A DNA stretch of 64,000 nucleotides from Rhexocercosporidium sp. MPI-PUGE-AT-0058. Its lineage: Eukaryota; Ascomycota; Leotiomycetes; Helotiales. The stretch is taken from contig JAGTJL010000007.1 of NCBI GenBank assembly GCA_020746875.1, positions 1,488,001 through 1,552,000 of the forward strand. Reading direction: 5' to 3'. The notes beneath the pieces were generated by a model. The model was not told the origin of the DNA. It did not search any database and saw only the letters and a program-made list of their open reading frames with translations. The position numbers were made by a program, and so were the translations under genes. Of the stretch, positions 9,535 through 21,520 are shown one piece after another (position 1 is the first letter of the stretch; each line of letters begins with the position of its first letter).

Positions 9535-12500
9535 GTATTGAAGAATGGCGAAGTCACAAATTCCGGGATGGAGACAAGTATAACCAATGCATATTTCGTC
9601 AGCGAGGGCTTCGCCTCGATATTTTTTGGGGGGATCAGACTTCCTATCCAACAGTCGCTAGATTCGAAGCCTCAGGAAAGAGTGGGGTTCGTAAACTTGA
9701 AGCGGATTTGATCATATTCCGAGGACGGCTCACCGGAAGTCTTTGCGGAACCGGCCAAGCATGCACCATCCCATTCAGATTGGGGGTCTTGGATTCACAG
9801 ACAGCCCGGGTTTGAGTATTCCGTAGATGAAAGGCGTACGCGGGAAATCCCCACAAGGCTATCTAATGGTTGAAAAGCAAGCTGCCGCAGGAGCAAAGGT
9901 CCCTTCATGCAGAAGAGACCACAGGGCTGTGTATTAGACTCACGGAGTACTGGGCTGATTCCGTTGAGTCACATCATTACCTATTACAGGAACAATGAAT
10001 TCAAAGGTGTTACGATTCTTGCATGAGGTCTAGAACTATCACCGTTTGTATTTTTTAGGAAGCCGCGAGAGTTATCACGGACAGCCAAGGAGTTGATACT
10101 CCATCCAGGACGTGACCAATAGCGGCCGCTCTCAGTAGTTTTGCCCGCATTGTTGAATGCCGTAGATGTCGTATACAGTCAATGGCGAAACTTATCACAA
10201 GCCTTGAATCGAGAAATGGAACACAGGGGGCAATCATGGGCAGTTCAGACGGATGGTGATTCCAAGAAGAGAATTTAACCCCCGCACGCTCACACAACGC
10301 CGCGGTCCAAGCTAAGAGCCACACAAAGTGCTTCACAGCCAGCATCCAGTAAGCTTTCATAAACATGGCTGTAGCCTCATGACAGCGCCCGCGGATCATT
10401 TCTCAAGACATTTTGATCGAAATAGCGGCTGAGGAATCGGCAGAGACAGGCATCCTGGTGACTATCATCATAGCATCATGGTGAGAGCGGCTGATGCAAT
10501 CGATCACTTGCGAGTTCCATATCAGCTGTCATATGCCCTAACCTCAACGCCGGGGTGACCTTTCTTCCACTCTTGTGTCGGTCGGGGGGAAGGATTGTGT
10601 CTCGAGCCCCTCGATCCCTAGGTCCTGGGTCGAGGCTACTGCCCATCAGATCTTCCTTCTGCTTCTACTTTGGAGGAAACACTAAGCGAGAATGATAACT
10701 ATTCACATTTATCTGGAATTCAGATTAGTACTTGATTTGGAAGTGGGTTTGGGTGAAATTTTGTATTTGTTTTGTAGGCAGATTATGTCCTCCCTCAGTA
10801 AACCTTCGTATTTTTAAGCAAGGTTAACTGGAATAAAGCAGAAAAATAGCTGAGACAAACTAGTCGAGTTCGAATTCCATTCCATGAAGTTGCTGCGTCT
10901 GTTTGAGGTTTCTAATCTCGAAACTACGAAATGTGTTCTGTTCGTAATTTCACTTTTCGCGACGACCAAGCTTCGCCAGGACTCGCTTCGCTACCCGAGT
11001 CGCCTACCTACCCCTATTTCCACCGGAGTCGCAGAACAGTAAACAACAGCAAATTGTACGAAAAGTGATGGCAGATGGCTGAGGTCAGGTGATTGAGATC
11101 AATAATGCTTCGTTTTATTTTTATCAATCTCAATTACTGTTTGCGTGTAAATGGTGTAATGGGGAACAGTGTGCCCCTTGTTTGTTGACACGGTTTGCCA
11201 GACTAATGGCAAAAACACAACTCGGCGAGCTGAAGGAATGCCCTCCACCTCGACTCCCACGTCGTTTAAGGAAACAAGTTATTGGTAAAAATCAAATTCT
11301 AAAGACCAAATCTCGCATTTCTTTGCTAACCGGTGAGGCACGCGGCTTCTCGTCCCACGATCTAGCCTCTTGACACTGCTATATTGCTAGATGGGCTGCG
11401 GCAGATGATCATTAAAACAGATCCGGGCCACCGGGAAATATACAGAAACATGAGCTATGGAGGTGATCATCTGGTATCATTAAATTCGCAGATGCAGGGC
11501 GAAATGCTAGACCATGCTGCCAGGGAGCGAGCGGTCTTGATTCCACCGCGAGGGTGTATGTTCAAGCAGGCTTAAATGCACGTACTAGACGAGAAGGACA
11601 ACAAGATCTCACAGTAATGGAAACTTTGCACTTTGCATTTTCACCGCCAACTGGCCTATGTGATGCTGATCATGGAACTATCTCCAAGTCTTGATTGCAA
11701 TGCAGTCCCCCGTTTCAATAGAACGCATCTAGACCTTCGCAATGTTGGAACGACTGGGCACTAAAAGCAATCATCGAAGTACACCTTTGGACCAGGCCCA
11801 ATCCCACAAGTTGCATAGTCCCCATGAATTGATGAATTCACAAGCCTTCGCAAATTTTGACGCCCGTAATGGCTCTTCTGTTGTGTTTCAACCATCTAAG
11901 TCCTCGTTTTCAGATAGCATTCGCGCTGTACAACCATCATGGGAAACCGCGCTTTGACATCCGCAGAGGCCTAGATCGGCCGAGACCGACCGTCTAGAAT
12001 CGCAAGAAGGTCCAGATAGTGCTTTTGGATTGAAAATTCGTTCGGAGGACCACTCACGGCTCTCCGCGAATGCCGCGGTAACTAGATCACAGCCGTTGGA
12101 TACGGGCACGGTGACGTCGGGGTCGCAGCCGGCTTCAAGAGCTGCATACGGGAAGATCTAGAACGAGGCCTCGTGCTATTCAGGGTCTTCCGCTTCTGGG
12201 ACAGGTACGAGGAAGAAAACAGGGTTCCTCTAGACGGTTTGGAAATTTCGCTACTAAAGAGAAATATTTCGGATCGTGATACCAAGGCGCAACGATGACG
12301 ATATGGCTGCTCTTGGTATTGCACACCTCCAACGAAGCGAGATCTAGACCCCTGCCATTACCAGTGAGCCACTGACGTTCGAAAAAAGCCACTTTCTGCA
12401 ATATGAACTTACAAGATGGCTCTTTCAGAAAGGTCGGAATGGAAAATGATCTGGAACTCAAAATAATCGGCAAAATCCAGGTGAAACTTTGGAGCAGATC

Positions 12501-14704
12501 GAAATATGTGACGTGTCGAAAAAGACTTCCATATCTCGACCAGCATCCAGATATTGACCATTGCTTGGGGACAGCACCAGATCCAGGGTCCTTGGTTGAT
12601 CGGGTACCGGGATTAGATATATTTGGAGTTCAAATCCCGAATAAAATCGTCCGTCTGAGGTGGCGCTTGAGAAATCAAAGCGGTGACGGCAAGTGGTTGC
12701 TTTTTTCTCGTGATCTCGAACCCCATGCTTTTACACTTTTCGGATCGAGATGTTCATAGTGGCAGCTCGCCTTCTGTCCATTCCGATTGAACCAATTACG
12801 AGAAATAATCTTGTGTGTGCAAGATGGCGGGGAAATGATAGCCGGTGGTTCTGTATTTATGTGGGTTTTTCCCAACGGACAGGTCCTCGGGTCAGCCTTG
12901 AGCTACATGAGATGGGGCGCGGCGTGGATGCGTTCCACAGCCTCGAGACATCGCCAGAGATGGAACATGCCATCACAGCGAGGAATCGAGACCGATCGGT
13001 CTGGCTCAAGAACAAACAATGGTGATGGAGTATGCCGATGCATTGTCCTAGCCAGGTCAAGAAGACTCTCGCCAGGGACGATCCCTCTCAAACAGAGGCC
13101 ATGCTAAACTTCTGAAATAAAGCAACAGCTAAGGCAACTGACGTGCTATTAGCAGTATACTCTTGAACTCTAGAAACTTGTATTTCTTGTCACCACGACT
13201 TGTCCATCCTCAAATCAGTCAATTCAGTCCATGTAGCGTGACTTCATCGCCCGGTCTCGTTCTTTAAATAAACCAGAGTAATAGGAGGATCCTCAGGAGT
13301 TCGACGAAGCTCCGGAAGTTGGATAACTACATGTTGACTTGAGATTGACACCGTTTTGCCCCCTTTCCCTTCCGACATGTCTTTTGTTGCTGAAAAGAAC
13401 ATGACCAGGTGCTGATGGCAATCGAATATTGCAGTATCGAGTGTCTCGAGAAGACCTGAGACTATACCACATTACATGCATGTCCAGACAGTAACACTTA
13501 AATGTAATATAGACCATCTGCGAAGTTTTTCCTGTGAAGAAGACCTTCCCTGGTAACCTGTTGAGAATAGAGTCGATTAGATTTATCATTTGCCGACAAA
13601 GACGAGTTTTGACGAGGGAGCAAGTCGGACTGCTTATAGCAACCATCGATGGGGTCGACTAAAAATGGACTTCGATGATAGTCAATGCGTCACGATCGAG
13701 CCTTTCGGACATAATTTCGGTGGAGCAATCGACGCTGAAAGTAGGGGATATTATGCTCGATTATATCCCTCCCAAGATCCAGAGATTTTTTATCGTAGCC
13801 CTGAATCGAGGACGGCTGACTGCTCCACGCCACTATCAAGTAGCCAAGCACCTGTCCAAGGGGGGAAGATAAAGTCCGAAGACAATCCCCTTCTCCAAAA
13901 CTTATATTGCTGGGGATGCTCGAAGAAAATAACTGACTAGAGCTGTCAGAGAAGTAGTAAGTATTATTTCAAGAGTAAGAGGAGGATGAAGGATATATTC
14001 TCACTTACCTAATCAGATGTTATACCGGTTCATGACTGACGAAGGAAAGGGCCTATAGTCATATCGTAAGCCTAGTCAAGCACTCTTCAATGAGCAAGCC
14101 TGCACGTTGGAAGGTCGGAGGCTGAAGGTATTGACCAAAGTCCCTCGTGAAGCTGTTTCGGTCATCATGGCAGGCGTCAAGTCCAAGTGATGTGACCGAA
14201 ATGTGTAAAAGGTTGGGAGTATGGCCAAGGCAGCGGTAAGGAAGCTTGGCTAGTCGCCTGATGTGTGGGCATCCTTCGTCACCTGGGCTGTATAAGAATG
14301 ATCTTCTTATCAAAGAGAACCCGAGGGTTGAAGGATTTATGGCAAGCGAGAGGTGTGAATGGCGTGGATCTTCGGAGCTGTCCTCCGAGCCGGGGAGCTG
14401 GGTCTGAGGCTAAGAGACTGGGACTGAATACACCTATCCCATCACAGCGCATTCACATTTCTACGTTTCTCCGGAAGTGGACAAGACGACATATATGTAT
14501 TCCGAGACTCTGAGGGATGAGGGACAACAATTTGCAATCGAGAAGTGGGCAAAAACACACGAAGCTGGATCCGAGGCACGTGTTCAAGACTATCTAGGTC
14601 TGGGCCCGGATCGCCAAAGCCTCAACTCTCTCCCCCTCTCTTCACGAGAAGATAGAAAAGTCAACTGCATACACTATACACCATACACAACCTTCTACGG
14701 ATGT

Positions 14705-14980
14705 CTACATGGCTTTGTTTTTGATATTGATGTATGACGAAAATGAGGCCAGGCCTTCGTGCGCATTTTTGTTCTTTTCGATGATGCCTGACGACAACTT
14801 GACGGTCATGTGTATTTCCGGTATGATGAAGTTGCTATCTTTGTCAAATATATAGGTACCCAATGTTACACCACGAGAACCAAAAGTAGAACAAGTGCTT
14901 TCCGACCCAACTCCTTCTATTTGTTCTGTCGAAGTCCCTTCTATCCTCCCATCGGCTAGAGTAATTTTCACACTACACAT
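14705..14980 (-). CDS. Hypothetical protein, 91 aa, doubtful
   Basis: A true ATG at 14980 opens 91 codons of balanced composition (for example FGSRGVTLGTYIFDKDSNF) ending in TAG at 14705. There is no signal peptide, membrane segment or known motif. It stands alone in gene-poor DNA and could be a chance ORF or a remnant. Confidence 0.18.
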   Translation of the reverse strand: MCSVKITLADGRIEGTSTEQIEGVGSESTCSTFGSRGVTLGTYIFDKDSNFIIPEIHMTVKLSSGIIEKNKNAHEGLASFSSYINIKNKAM

Positions 14981-15960
14981 CTCGATGCCCTACACACTAG
15001 ATATCTAGAGTTTCTCAGCTAAATCTCAAACCACAACTATTTACTTCGAACCATTTCTTTTTCTAACAAGATCCCACTCAACATTCAACTAGTATAATAG
15101 AAGACTATGCACTTTTGTCCCCACGGGTCCTTATTTGTATGCTTTCTTTCTTTCCTTCTTCTGAGGAAAGCGGGGTTTCTGCATGGCTAAATGGTGTGGC
15201 GTTGATCTCACGTACCTAGAAGTCTCCGCGGCTTCCATGCATGCATGGCTTCGTGGTAACAGTCTCTTGGGTTCGTGGACGATGCAGAGGACATGCCTGG
15301 CGTTTACATTCATGGTTCAGCCTTCTGTCCACTCTCATCTGTATTGGGTTACGGGAATGCTTTCAAGAAGTGCCCAGAAGTCGTGAGGGTGGCTTGAGTC
15401 CACCAGATCCACGTATTGGAGAGCTGATGGCGAGATCCTCTGGAAGGGGGACTGTAATGTGAGATTGTCCAATGAGAAAATTCATTTACACCCTTTAATA
15501 ATGTGTCCGAGACTGGCATGACAGCAGTTTATTAATTTCTTCAGCATATTGAGCCAGCATCATACTTTTGACTTAGCCATAGGAGGTATCAAATTGGGGT
15601 TTAACCTTGAGCATGCTTGTAAGTCCTCAAGATTGCCGAAGTAACTACTAACCACATGGAGCATGGTTGGCGTTCAAGCATGACGCCGCTGCCCTTGGAA
15701 ATGATGTGAACTAGGAGGGGTATTGTGTATTTATTCTCTATCTACAAACCAGATTCTCTCTCTTTCCATCATGCAATGTCCAGACTGGTGCATGTGGTCG
15801 CTTTCTCTCTATGGGTTGGCGAAATGTAAACCACACACGAATATGTCTGTGGTGACCAAACAATACCGTAAGAGCGACTCAGAAAATGACAAATGCTCCC
15901 AGAACGCCGGTAATGCAACGCGATATTAGTCTACTCTGTCTTGCCACAGATCTTCGCCAT

Positions 15961-17787
15961 TCAGCCCCAGAGGTTAGTCAAATTCCATCTCTCGACCCTC
16001 TCGTTCTCCAGCCTTTCTTTATCTTCCTTCTCCTTTTCCTCCGTAGCCTTCTTGTTCTTCTCCGCTTTTGTCTTCTCGGCCCACACCAGCGCACCTGCGA
16101 CTGCCCCTTCAGGATCGCGCTTATGCTTCAGGAGGTATCCTTGAATCTCAGCTGGACTGAAAGTCAGACTGGGAATGAGCGCTGCAAATTCCTCTCCCAG
16201 CTTCTCGACTCTCGCTTCTTCGATCTTCTTGACTGCGAGTGCAGCAGCTTCTTCGGCGGCTTTCTCTTCGGCGAGAAGCTTGGCGGCGATGGCCGTGAGT
16301 TCAGGAGCGGGTTTGATCGAGGGGTGGATAGTTACGCCACTTGGAGAGTCAGAGTGTGGGATGTCGCCTTCGAGAGTTGCGAAGATGGAGCGGAATATTG
16401 TGGTCATCATTTGTGTGTTAGCGAGAGAGAACTCGACGCTCATGTCCACTCGTCCTGGTCGGATGAGGGCTTCGTCGAGTTTGTCTCTGTGGTTTGTCGT
16501 CATGATGAGGACTCGGCCTTCTTGCGACGCTACGCCATCGAGGACATTAAGGAGTCCGGAGAGAGAGATTCTGTTATTGCTATTTGGCAGTCCGGGGGAA
16601 ACGGCTGGGGCACCGGGGAGTGTGGTGACAGGTGCTGCGTCGTCCGCACTCTGTGTCTTGTCCTCGCGAGAATGCGTCAAGCCGGCGGTGTCGATGTCTT
16701 CGAGAAGGACAACACATTGCTTTGGGAGCTCCGAGAACAGAGTACTGAGGTTTTCTTCATTCATCGCAGGAGAATTCAAGCTGACTATGTAAATTGGGAG
16801 TTTGAAATAACCAGCCGTGGCGAAGCAAAGAGAACTCTTTCCGGTACCAGGGGGGCCATACAGGAGGTAACCTCGTCTGTAAGGGATCCCTCTATTACTG
16901 TACCATCGCCGAGTGTTGGGGTGAAGATAATCGCGCATGTCGGCCAAAAGGGAGGCCTTAACTCCCTCGTCCAGAACAACGGTCGAGAAAGGTCGGGAAA
17001 CTCGAGAAACACACCGGGTCCAGCAAGGCTCAGCCGTTCCGCTCTTCAGGCCACCACGGTATATGACGGTTCGATTTATGTCGTTCTTCAGGAACTCTTG
17101 TCGGCATTCGTCAAGCAACTCTTTGATGATTGCGGGATTTCTTCCAAAAGCCGAAATTCGAATCTCCTCTCGTTCACTTGCGGATTGCCATGGGGTGGTT
17201 TGTGCTGCCTCGCCTCGACGGAAAATGAGAAGACGGTTTTTGTACCAGAAGTAATGTATTCCGTACGATGGAGTATATCGGACCTTCTTTTGCTTAGATT
17301 TCTTGAGTGTTGAGACCGGGTTAGAATTCTCATCGAAATCGACGTCGCCATCATCGTCTTCTTCCTCTTCGTCTCTATCTGCTGTTATCCACATAAGGAA
17401 ATCCCTGCTGTTCAAATTTGTGTTGGCGACAAATCGACGAGATTTCTTTGAAAATTGCTGATTGGCAACCCACGACATCAACATGTTATAAATCTCGTCA
17501 TCGATTCTAATGTCGGCAGTGGACATCAGGTAATTATCCGCAAGGTCGCTGGCCATTCTGCCGATGTATCGAGAGAAGTAGACAACTACGCCAAGACCGA
17601 CGAGAAGCGGAAGGTATCGATTGATGTCGATGTTTAGAAATTTGGCAACTGCAGAAAAGTACAGCGAAGATCCGGGGAAGATGAGACTCAGTAGAGCCGT
17701 CTGGGGGTTGATGTGATCAGAGACTGGGAGCTCGCTTGCCATGGGATCCAGAGCTGGCGGGAATTGTGTATTGCAGGATTGATTCAT
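15961..17787 (-). CDS. BCS1-like AAA ATPase
   Basis: Intronless gene of 608 aa. BCS1 proteins are inner-mitochondrial-membrane AAA chaperones; the founding member inserts the Rieske protein into complex III. Fungi carry several divergent paralogues of unclear substrate, and this looks like one. A BCS1_N-type region with a hydrophobic segment (LPLLVGLGVVVYF, about residues 60-72) precedes the AAA core. Walker A is GPPGTGKS at residues 311-318, Walker B is CVVLLEDID near 360-368, and a NNRISLSGLLNVLDG...TTNHRDKLDEALIRPGRVD segment carries sensor and arginine-finger features. A Lys/Glu-rich coiled-coil-like C-terminus follows. The low-complexity insert between Walker B and the GLLNVLDG motif is longer than in yeast Bcs1. 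The start chosen is the first ATG; a second in-frame ATG lies 15 codons in. Confidence 0.88.
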   Translation of the reverse strand: MNQSCNTQFPPALDPMASELPVSDHINPQTALLSLIFPGSSLYFSAVAKFLNIDINRYLPLLVGLGVVVYFSRYIGRMASDLADNYLMSTADIRIDDEIYNMLMSWVANQQFSKKSRRFVANTNLNSRDFLMWITADRDEEEEDDDGDVDFDENSNPVSTLKKSKQKKVRYTPSYGIHYFWYKNRLLIFRRGEAAQTTPWQSASEREEIRISAFGRNPAIIKELLDECRQEFLKNDINRTVIYRGGLKSGTAEPCWTRCVSRVSRPFSTVVLDEGVKASLLADMRDYLHPNTRRWYSNRGIPYRRGYLLYGPPGTGKSSLCFATAGYFKLPIYIVSLNSPAMNEENLSTLFSELPKQCVVLLEDIDTAGLTHSREDKTQSADDAAPVTTLPGAPAVSPGLPNSNNRISLSGLLNVLDGVASQEGRVLIMTTNHRDKLDEALIRPGRVDMSVEFSLANTQMMTTIFRSIFATLEGDIPHSDSPSGVTIHPSIKPAPELTAIAAKLLAEEKAAEEAAALAVKKIEEARVEKLGEEFAALIPSLTFSPAEIQGYLLKHKRDPEGAVAGALVWAEKTKAEKNKKATEEKEKEDKERLENERVERWNLTNLWG

Positions 17788-19870
17788 GATGGCGGTGAAT
17801 GAGGTCGATCGATTTGAGAAGGAAGGAATGGAAGGAGTCGAATGGTAAGGAGGAACGTAATGGTATAGCAGAAGGTGAGGCGCAAAAACGACGGTAGGTG
17901 CGGAATGTGAACAAAATATTGAGGAAAATATATTTCTGTGTGGCGATGGAAGGCAGTGTGAAGAGGAAGTTGTGGAACTCAGAAGGGAGGATTTTTATGT
18001 CCCTTCCAGTTGGTGTAGCAGTCCAAATACTAAATCAATGTTCGAGTCTGGATTGAATATTTGTATATGGACTGGAGTGCATCTGCGTAGCAGCCTAGGC
18101 CAGCCAGCCCGCCTGACTCACAAGGCAAACTGCGTACACCTAACCCAAGAGGGTAAATAAAATTCAGCTAACCATGGGGTCTCTCACTCGCTGACTGCAT
18201 GGCGATTTCTCGAAGCTTTCTCCCCATGTACGACAGGCCGGTTTGGGTACCGCGCGCGGATGGCATCGGCAGGAGGCATTGTCGGTTGCAAAGGCTGTGA
18301 GGCTACGGGTTCACCGAGTAGCGCGCATACTGGCCATTGGTTCACATACCGTCAGCGAACTTTGGGACGAAGTTGGGGAGGGGAAAGGGGGTGGGGGTAT
18401 GCATCTCCAGGTTGGTTGGTAGGTAGGTAGGAGGGTAGCCACAAGAGCACCGCCGCTGAGTACCACTACAGTCCTGTACTCCCTGCCTGGGGCTGTGCTG
18501 ATGAGGCTTGTGCGAAGCTTACTTGCTTGCCACACCGTACATAAGTGCATTGCTGCAAGCCATCTGGATAAATGCGCAATTGGACAATGACATGACAACA
18601 TGATGAAGGGTTCTCGATCTTGTGGCGGGGTATAGTAACGCCAGGTGGGCGCAATCCTTTTCGTGTGCTACTGCAGGACAACTTGTAAATAACTGTATGG
18701 TGGGGTAATTAATTCTCAGTGTGAGTTGAAGCTGGCGCTGGCATTGGCACTGGCCATGACATCCAGCATGCACTATTGCTGATACATCTTTTCTCTCACC
18801 GAGTCGGTCGCACCGTAGTAGCTCGCGGGTATTGGGGTCTGAAAAAACGCAGGAAATGACTGTTTTCTTTCTCGTTGGTACTGCGAATGAGACGAACCCG
18901 AGCGTAAGTTGGAAACGAAACGAAACGAAACGCGTGAGAAGACCCCGGTACAGCAGGCAAACGGGAGCCTGCGTGAGACAGGATGCAGGCGACCCAAGGC
19001 AGGCGGACTACTTTTTGTTGTACTTCACAATCGATCGATCGAACGCGATACGTGCGGGAGGCATGGTTCGTTGGACAAAGGCGCATTTGACAGGCGTATT
19101 GGTGAGATTAGAGCGTTAAAGAATGCGAGGGCACGCGAGAGGTTCGGTTTCTTGGACCAAAATATACGCGCTAATTAGAGGAAGAACAAGCGTATCTCTG
19201 AGTACCCAGAAATATGGTGCTTTACGAAGTCGGATCATTTCTAGGGATTTTTATACGACATTCCGAAAATGGAGAAGCCATTGCTACATCCAATTGGTGT
19301 GGTTCTTGCTTGAGATGGACGTTCACTCGGATCGCTTCTGTCATTGGCTACCAAGCCGCCAAAGTGTTTGCAGCCAAGTTCCACCTGTGGTCTCTATCTC
19401 CTAGATGTCTACACAGCAATTTGTGATGTTATATCCTTTATTTATTTATTTTAAATATCCTTTATTTATTTATTTTAAATATCTTTTCTTATATTGAATT
19501 GCCCTTTAGCAAAGCCGCTGTTAAGCTCTTCCTCCTCGCTCGAACCGCTATTCCATCTTGTACAAGCTCCGTCCTATCGGCCGCAACAATAAAGTCGCTA
19601 TTCTCCTGCTCCCTCTCCAATCCATCTCTTCGATGAGCCTCTGTTTGATGTGTAGGGCAGACAAGACAGATAAGGCAATACACGAGAAAGCTGACGAAGA
19701 GTGACAACAGCTAGCCAAGATGCCTAATATTTATTACGCTAGAGGGATTTATTTTGGAATTTGAGAATCGTCGAAAAAGCGACTTGCAATCACAGCCTAC
19801 GATGGCGAAGGCCAGAAACTCGACAATGAACTGACCACAAGGTATGTTGATGTATCTTGGGAAGAGCATC
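17788..19870. other. Intergenic, no gene recognised
   Basis: Upstream DNA of the BCS1-like gene, followed by sequence with only short ORFs. It includes a perfect 24-bp tandem duplication in an AT-rich stretch (19431-19478). The ORFs overlap in several frames and show no motifs. Confidence 0.5.
19431..19478. repeat. Tandem duplication of a 24-bp AT-rich unit
   Basis: Two perfect adjacent copies begin ATATCC and continue through TTTATTTATTTATTTTAA-type sequence. A partial third copy follows from 19479. Confidence 0.85.
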
Positions 19871-19876
19871 TTGCTA

Positions 19877-20945
19877 TCATATTAGCAGTAATGTTCGTTC
19901 CCAAAATTGACACAAGCCACCTAAATGCAGAGAAGAAATCGCAAATCTCGTAGTAGATAACCAGTCTCGATCAAGAATAGCACTCGAAAGATCCCAGGGA
20001 TTCCACAGATCCAAACCACAGGTATTATTGACTGCAGCCGTTGCAAGAATACCCAAAGATGCAGGGAGAGGGATTGGTGATTGGTTGCGACCATTGGGAA
20101 GTGAACAGCCAGAACAAGATGAATGCGAGCATGCCACTTGTCATGATTCCGAGAGACTCCGGAATATGGTTTGGGATATGGGTGAAGTTATGGCCGAAGA
20201 TGCAACAAAGGGTGTTCGACGTAAAGCTTGCACCAGTGTAAACTTTCCGCTGCCAATGTAAACTTCAAGGGCCTCGCCTAGAAAGTAGCCTTACGCTGGC
20301 TATCGGGTACAGAAAAAGGTAGCCGATTGAGGCGCGGGAAGAACACCAAAGTTGAGGTACTTAAGGAACAATTTCTCGACGCACAATATGTTGAATTAAT
20401 ATCTGTCTTCTAGTTTACTTGAAGAATAGCTCTTTAATCTTTCCCCAACATTTTATTAATCTTCTATAAGAGTATCATAGTTTAAAATAGGACAGCCTCG
20501 TGTCTAAGTATTTCGCCAAAATCGGCCACTTTTTTCTGTACCCGATAGGCTGGACACAATACCAAATTATCGCCAAAGCAGCCCGAGCCCCAACGAAATA
20601 GCAACTTGCCCACATACTGCACACGCTTCGAGCTACGACGGGTATCCAATATGGCACAAATTTCACACCTGAGAGTTGAAGAATATTGCAAGGGAGGAGA
20701 TCAGCTCGTGGCGAATATAACAAGATTACTTTGCCACCAGTTCAGTTCGATTCCGACCATTGTGCTGCCCAACGTTCAGTTTCCGCACGAGAGCTCCATG
20801 TAGAATGCCACATAATCCCATCACCTCCCTGGGAAGCTCCAAATAAGCGTCCGGGTTGGGAACTAAGTTGCCAGGAATCTTGTCACGGTTCAAGCGTACT
20901 CTACCAACGGCTTCTGATCCTAACCTTTTAATTCATTTTTACTTT
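19877..20945 (-). pseudogene. Decayed NCS1-type nucleobase permease
   Basis: Minus-strand fragments recall the NCS1 (uracil/allantoin/purine-cytosine permease) family. One fragment at about 20660-20540 reads PVVARSVCSMWASC then ALAIIWYCVQ, matching the family's FPVLARASFG...RAxxAIIWxGxQ block. A second, at about 20190-20100, reads FTHIPNHIPES then GIMTSGMLAFILFWLF, matching IPNHLPxSAGITT and the next helix. A possible upstream piece with NVGQ lies near 20780-20800. In an intact gene the first two blocks are about 20 residues apart; here some 350 nt with stops and frame changes separate them. No continuous ORF or spliced model restores the protein. Family assignment is from memory of motifs and should be tested. 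Confidence 0.5.
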
Positions 20946-21520
20946 TGAATGAAACACCTTCAGAGTATGAATGAGGTGGTTCGATTCCACACAAAATCAG
21001 GCTTGACTGGCATCACAGTCCCCACTACGATTCAGAACTGCAGAAGGCAGCAGATTCGCGGCTACCAAACTCCTCAGTCCTCACGCCTGTGGCAATCCCA
21101 TTAGTCGCCATCGATGAGTGGAAACCGTGGGGCCGATAGGACAAGGGTCCTATAAGTCCTGTCGCGGTGCACATAGCGTCTCGATTGAATGCAATCGTAT
21201 ACGCAATTACTAGAGATGCGGCCTTGGTGATTGCAGGTTGAGGAAAGATGATGATGATAAGTGAAGAAGGGTGTTGGTCGTCAAGATTTAGATTGGCACC
21301 GAATCTTGGCTTCGATTGATGTGTCCAATCAGAAACAGTACAAATCTGGGATCGAGTAGCTAGTCTCGAATTGTTGTGCATCTCTCTGCCATGTAAATCA
21401 ACAAACTCAAAAGCAAGCGTTTCTGCTCCAGATTATGGTCAGGAATCTCTAACAACTTAAAGTCACAGGAATTACTCTTCCTCTACCTCTTGAATCTTCG
21501 CTTCCCGGGCAAATTCAGCC
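20946..21520. promoter_or_regulatory. Upstream region of the PhyH-family gene
   Basis: No gene was recognised. It should contain the promoter and 5' UTR of the dioxygenase-family gene starting at 21521. The pyrimidine-rich stretch just before the ATG fits a fungal 5' leader. Confidence 0.4.

Larger units (their letters stand above)
7046..15960. other. Gene-poor region, about 8.9 kb
   Basis: No convincing multi-exon gene can be built here. ORFs are short and lack family motifs. Weak exceptions listed separately are a C2H2 zinc-finger-like ORF (7673-7924, minus), a 59-codon hydrophobic ORF (9355-9534, plus) and a 91-codon ORF (14705-14980, minus). The first few hundred bases probably hold the velvet gene's promoter. 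The rest may contain decayed repeats, but I could not recognise a transposon. Confidence 0.55.

Noticed and set aside
13590..13940. 116-codon plus-strand ORF
   Set aside because: It has no ATG at its 5' end and its composition and codon use resemble neighbouring non-coding DNA.
15886..17313. 475-codon plus-strand ORF
   Set aside because: It lies antisense to the BCS1-like gene, whose product has clear motifs. The antisense product has none and is a by-product of codon bias.
20965..21000. GGTTCGATTCC, a perfect tRNA B-box match
   Set aside because: No A-box at the proper distance and no cloverleaf or acceptor stem could be drawn around it.
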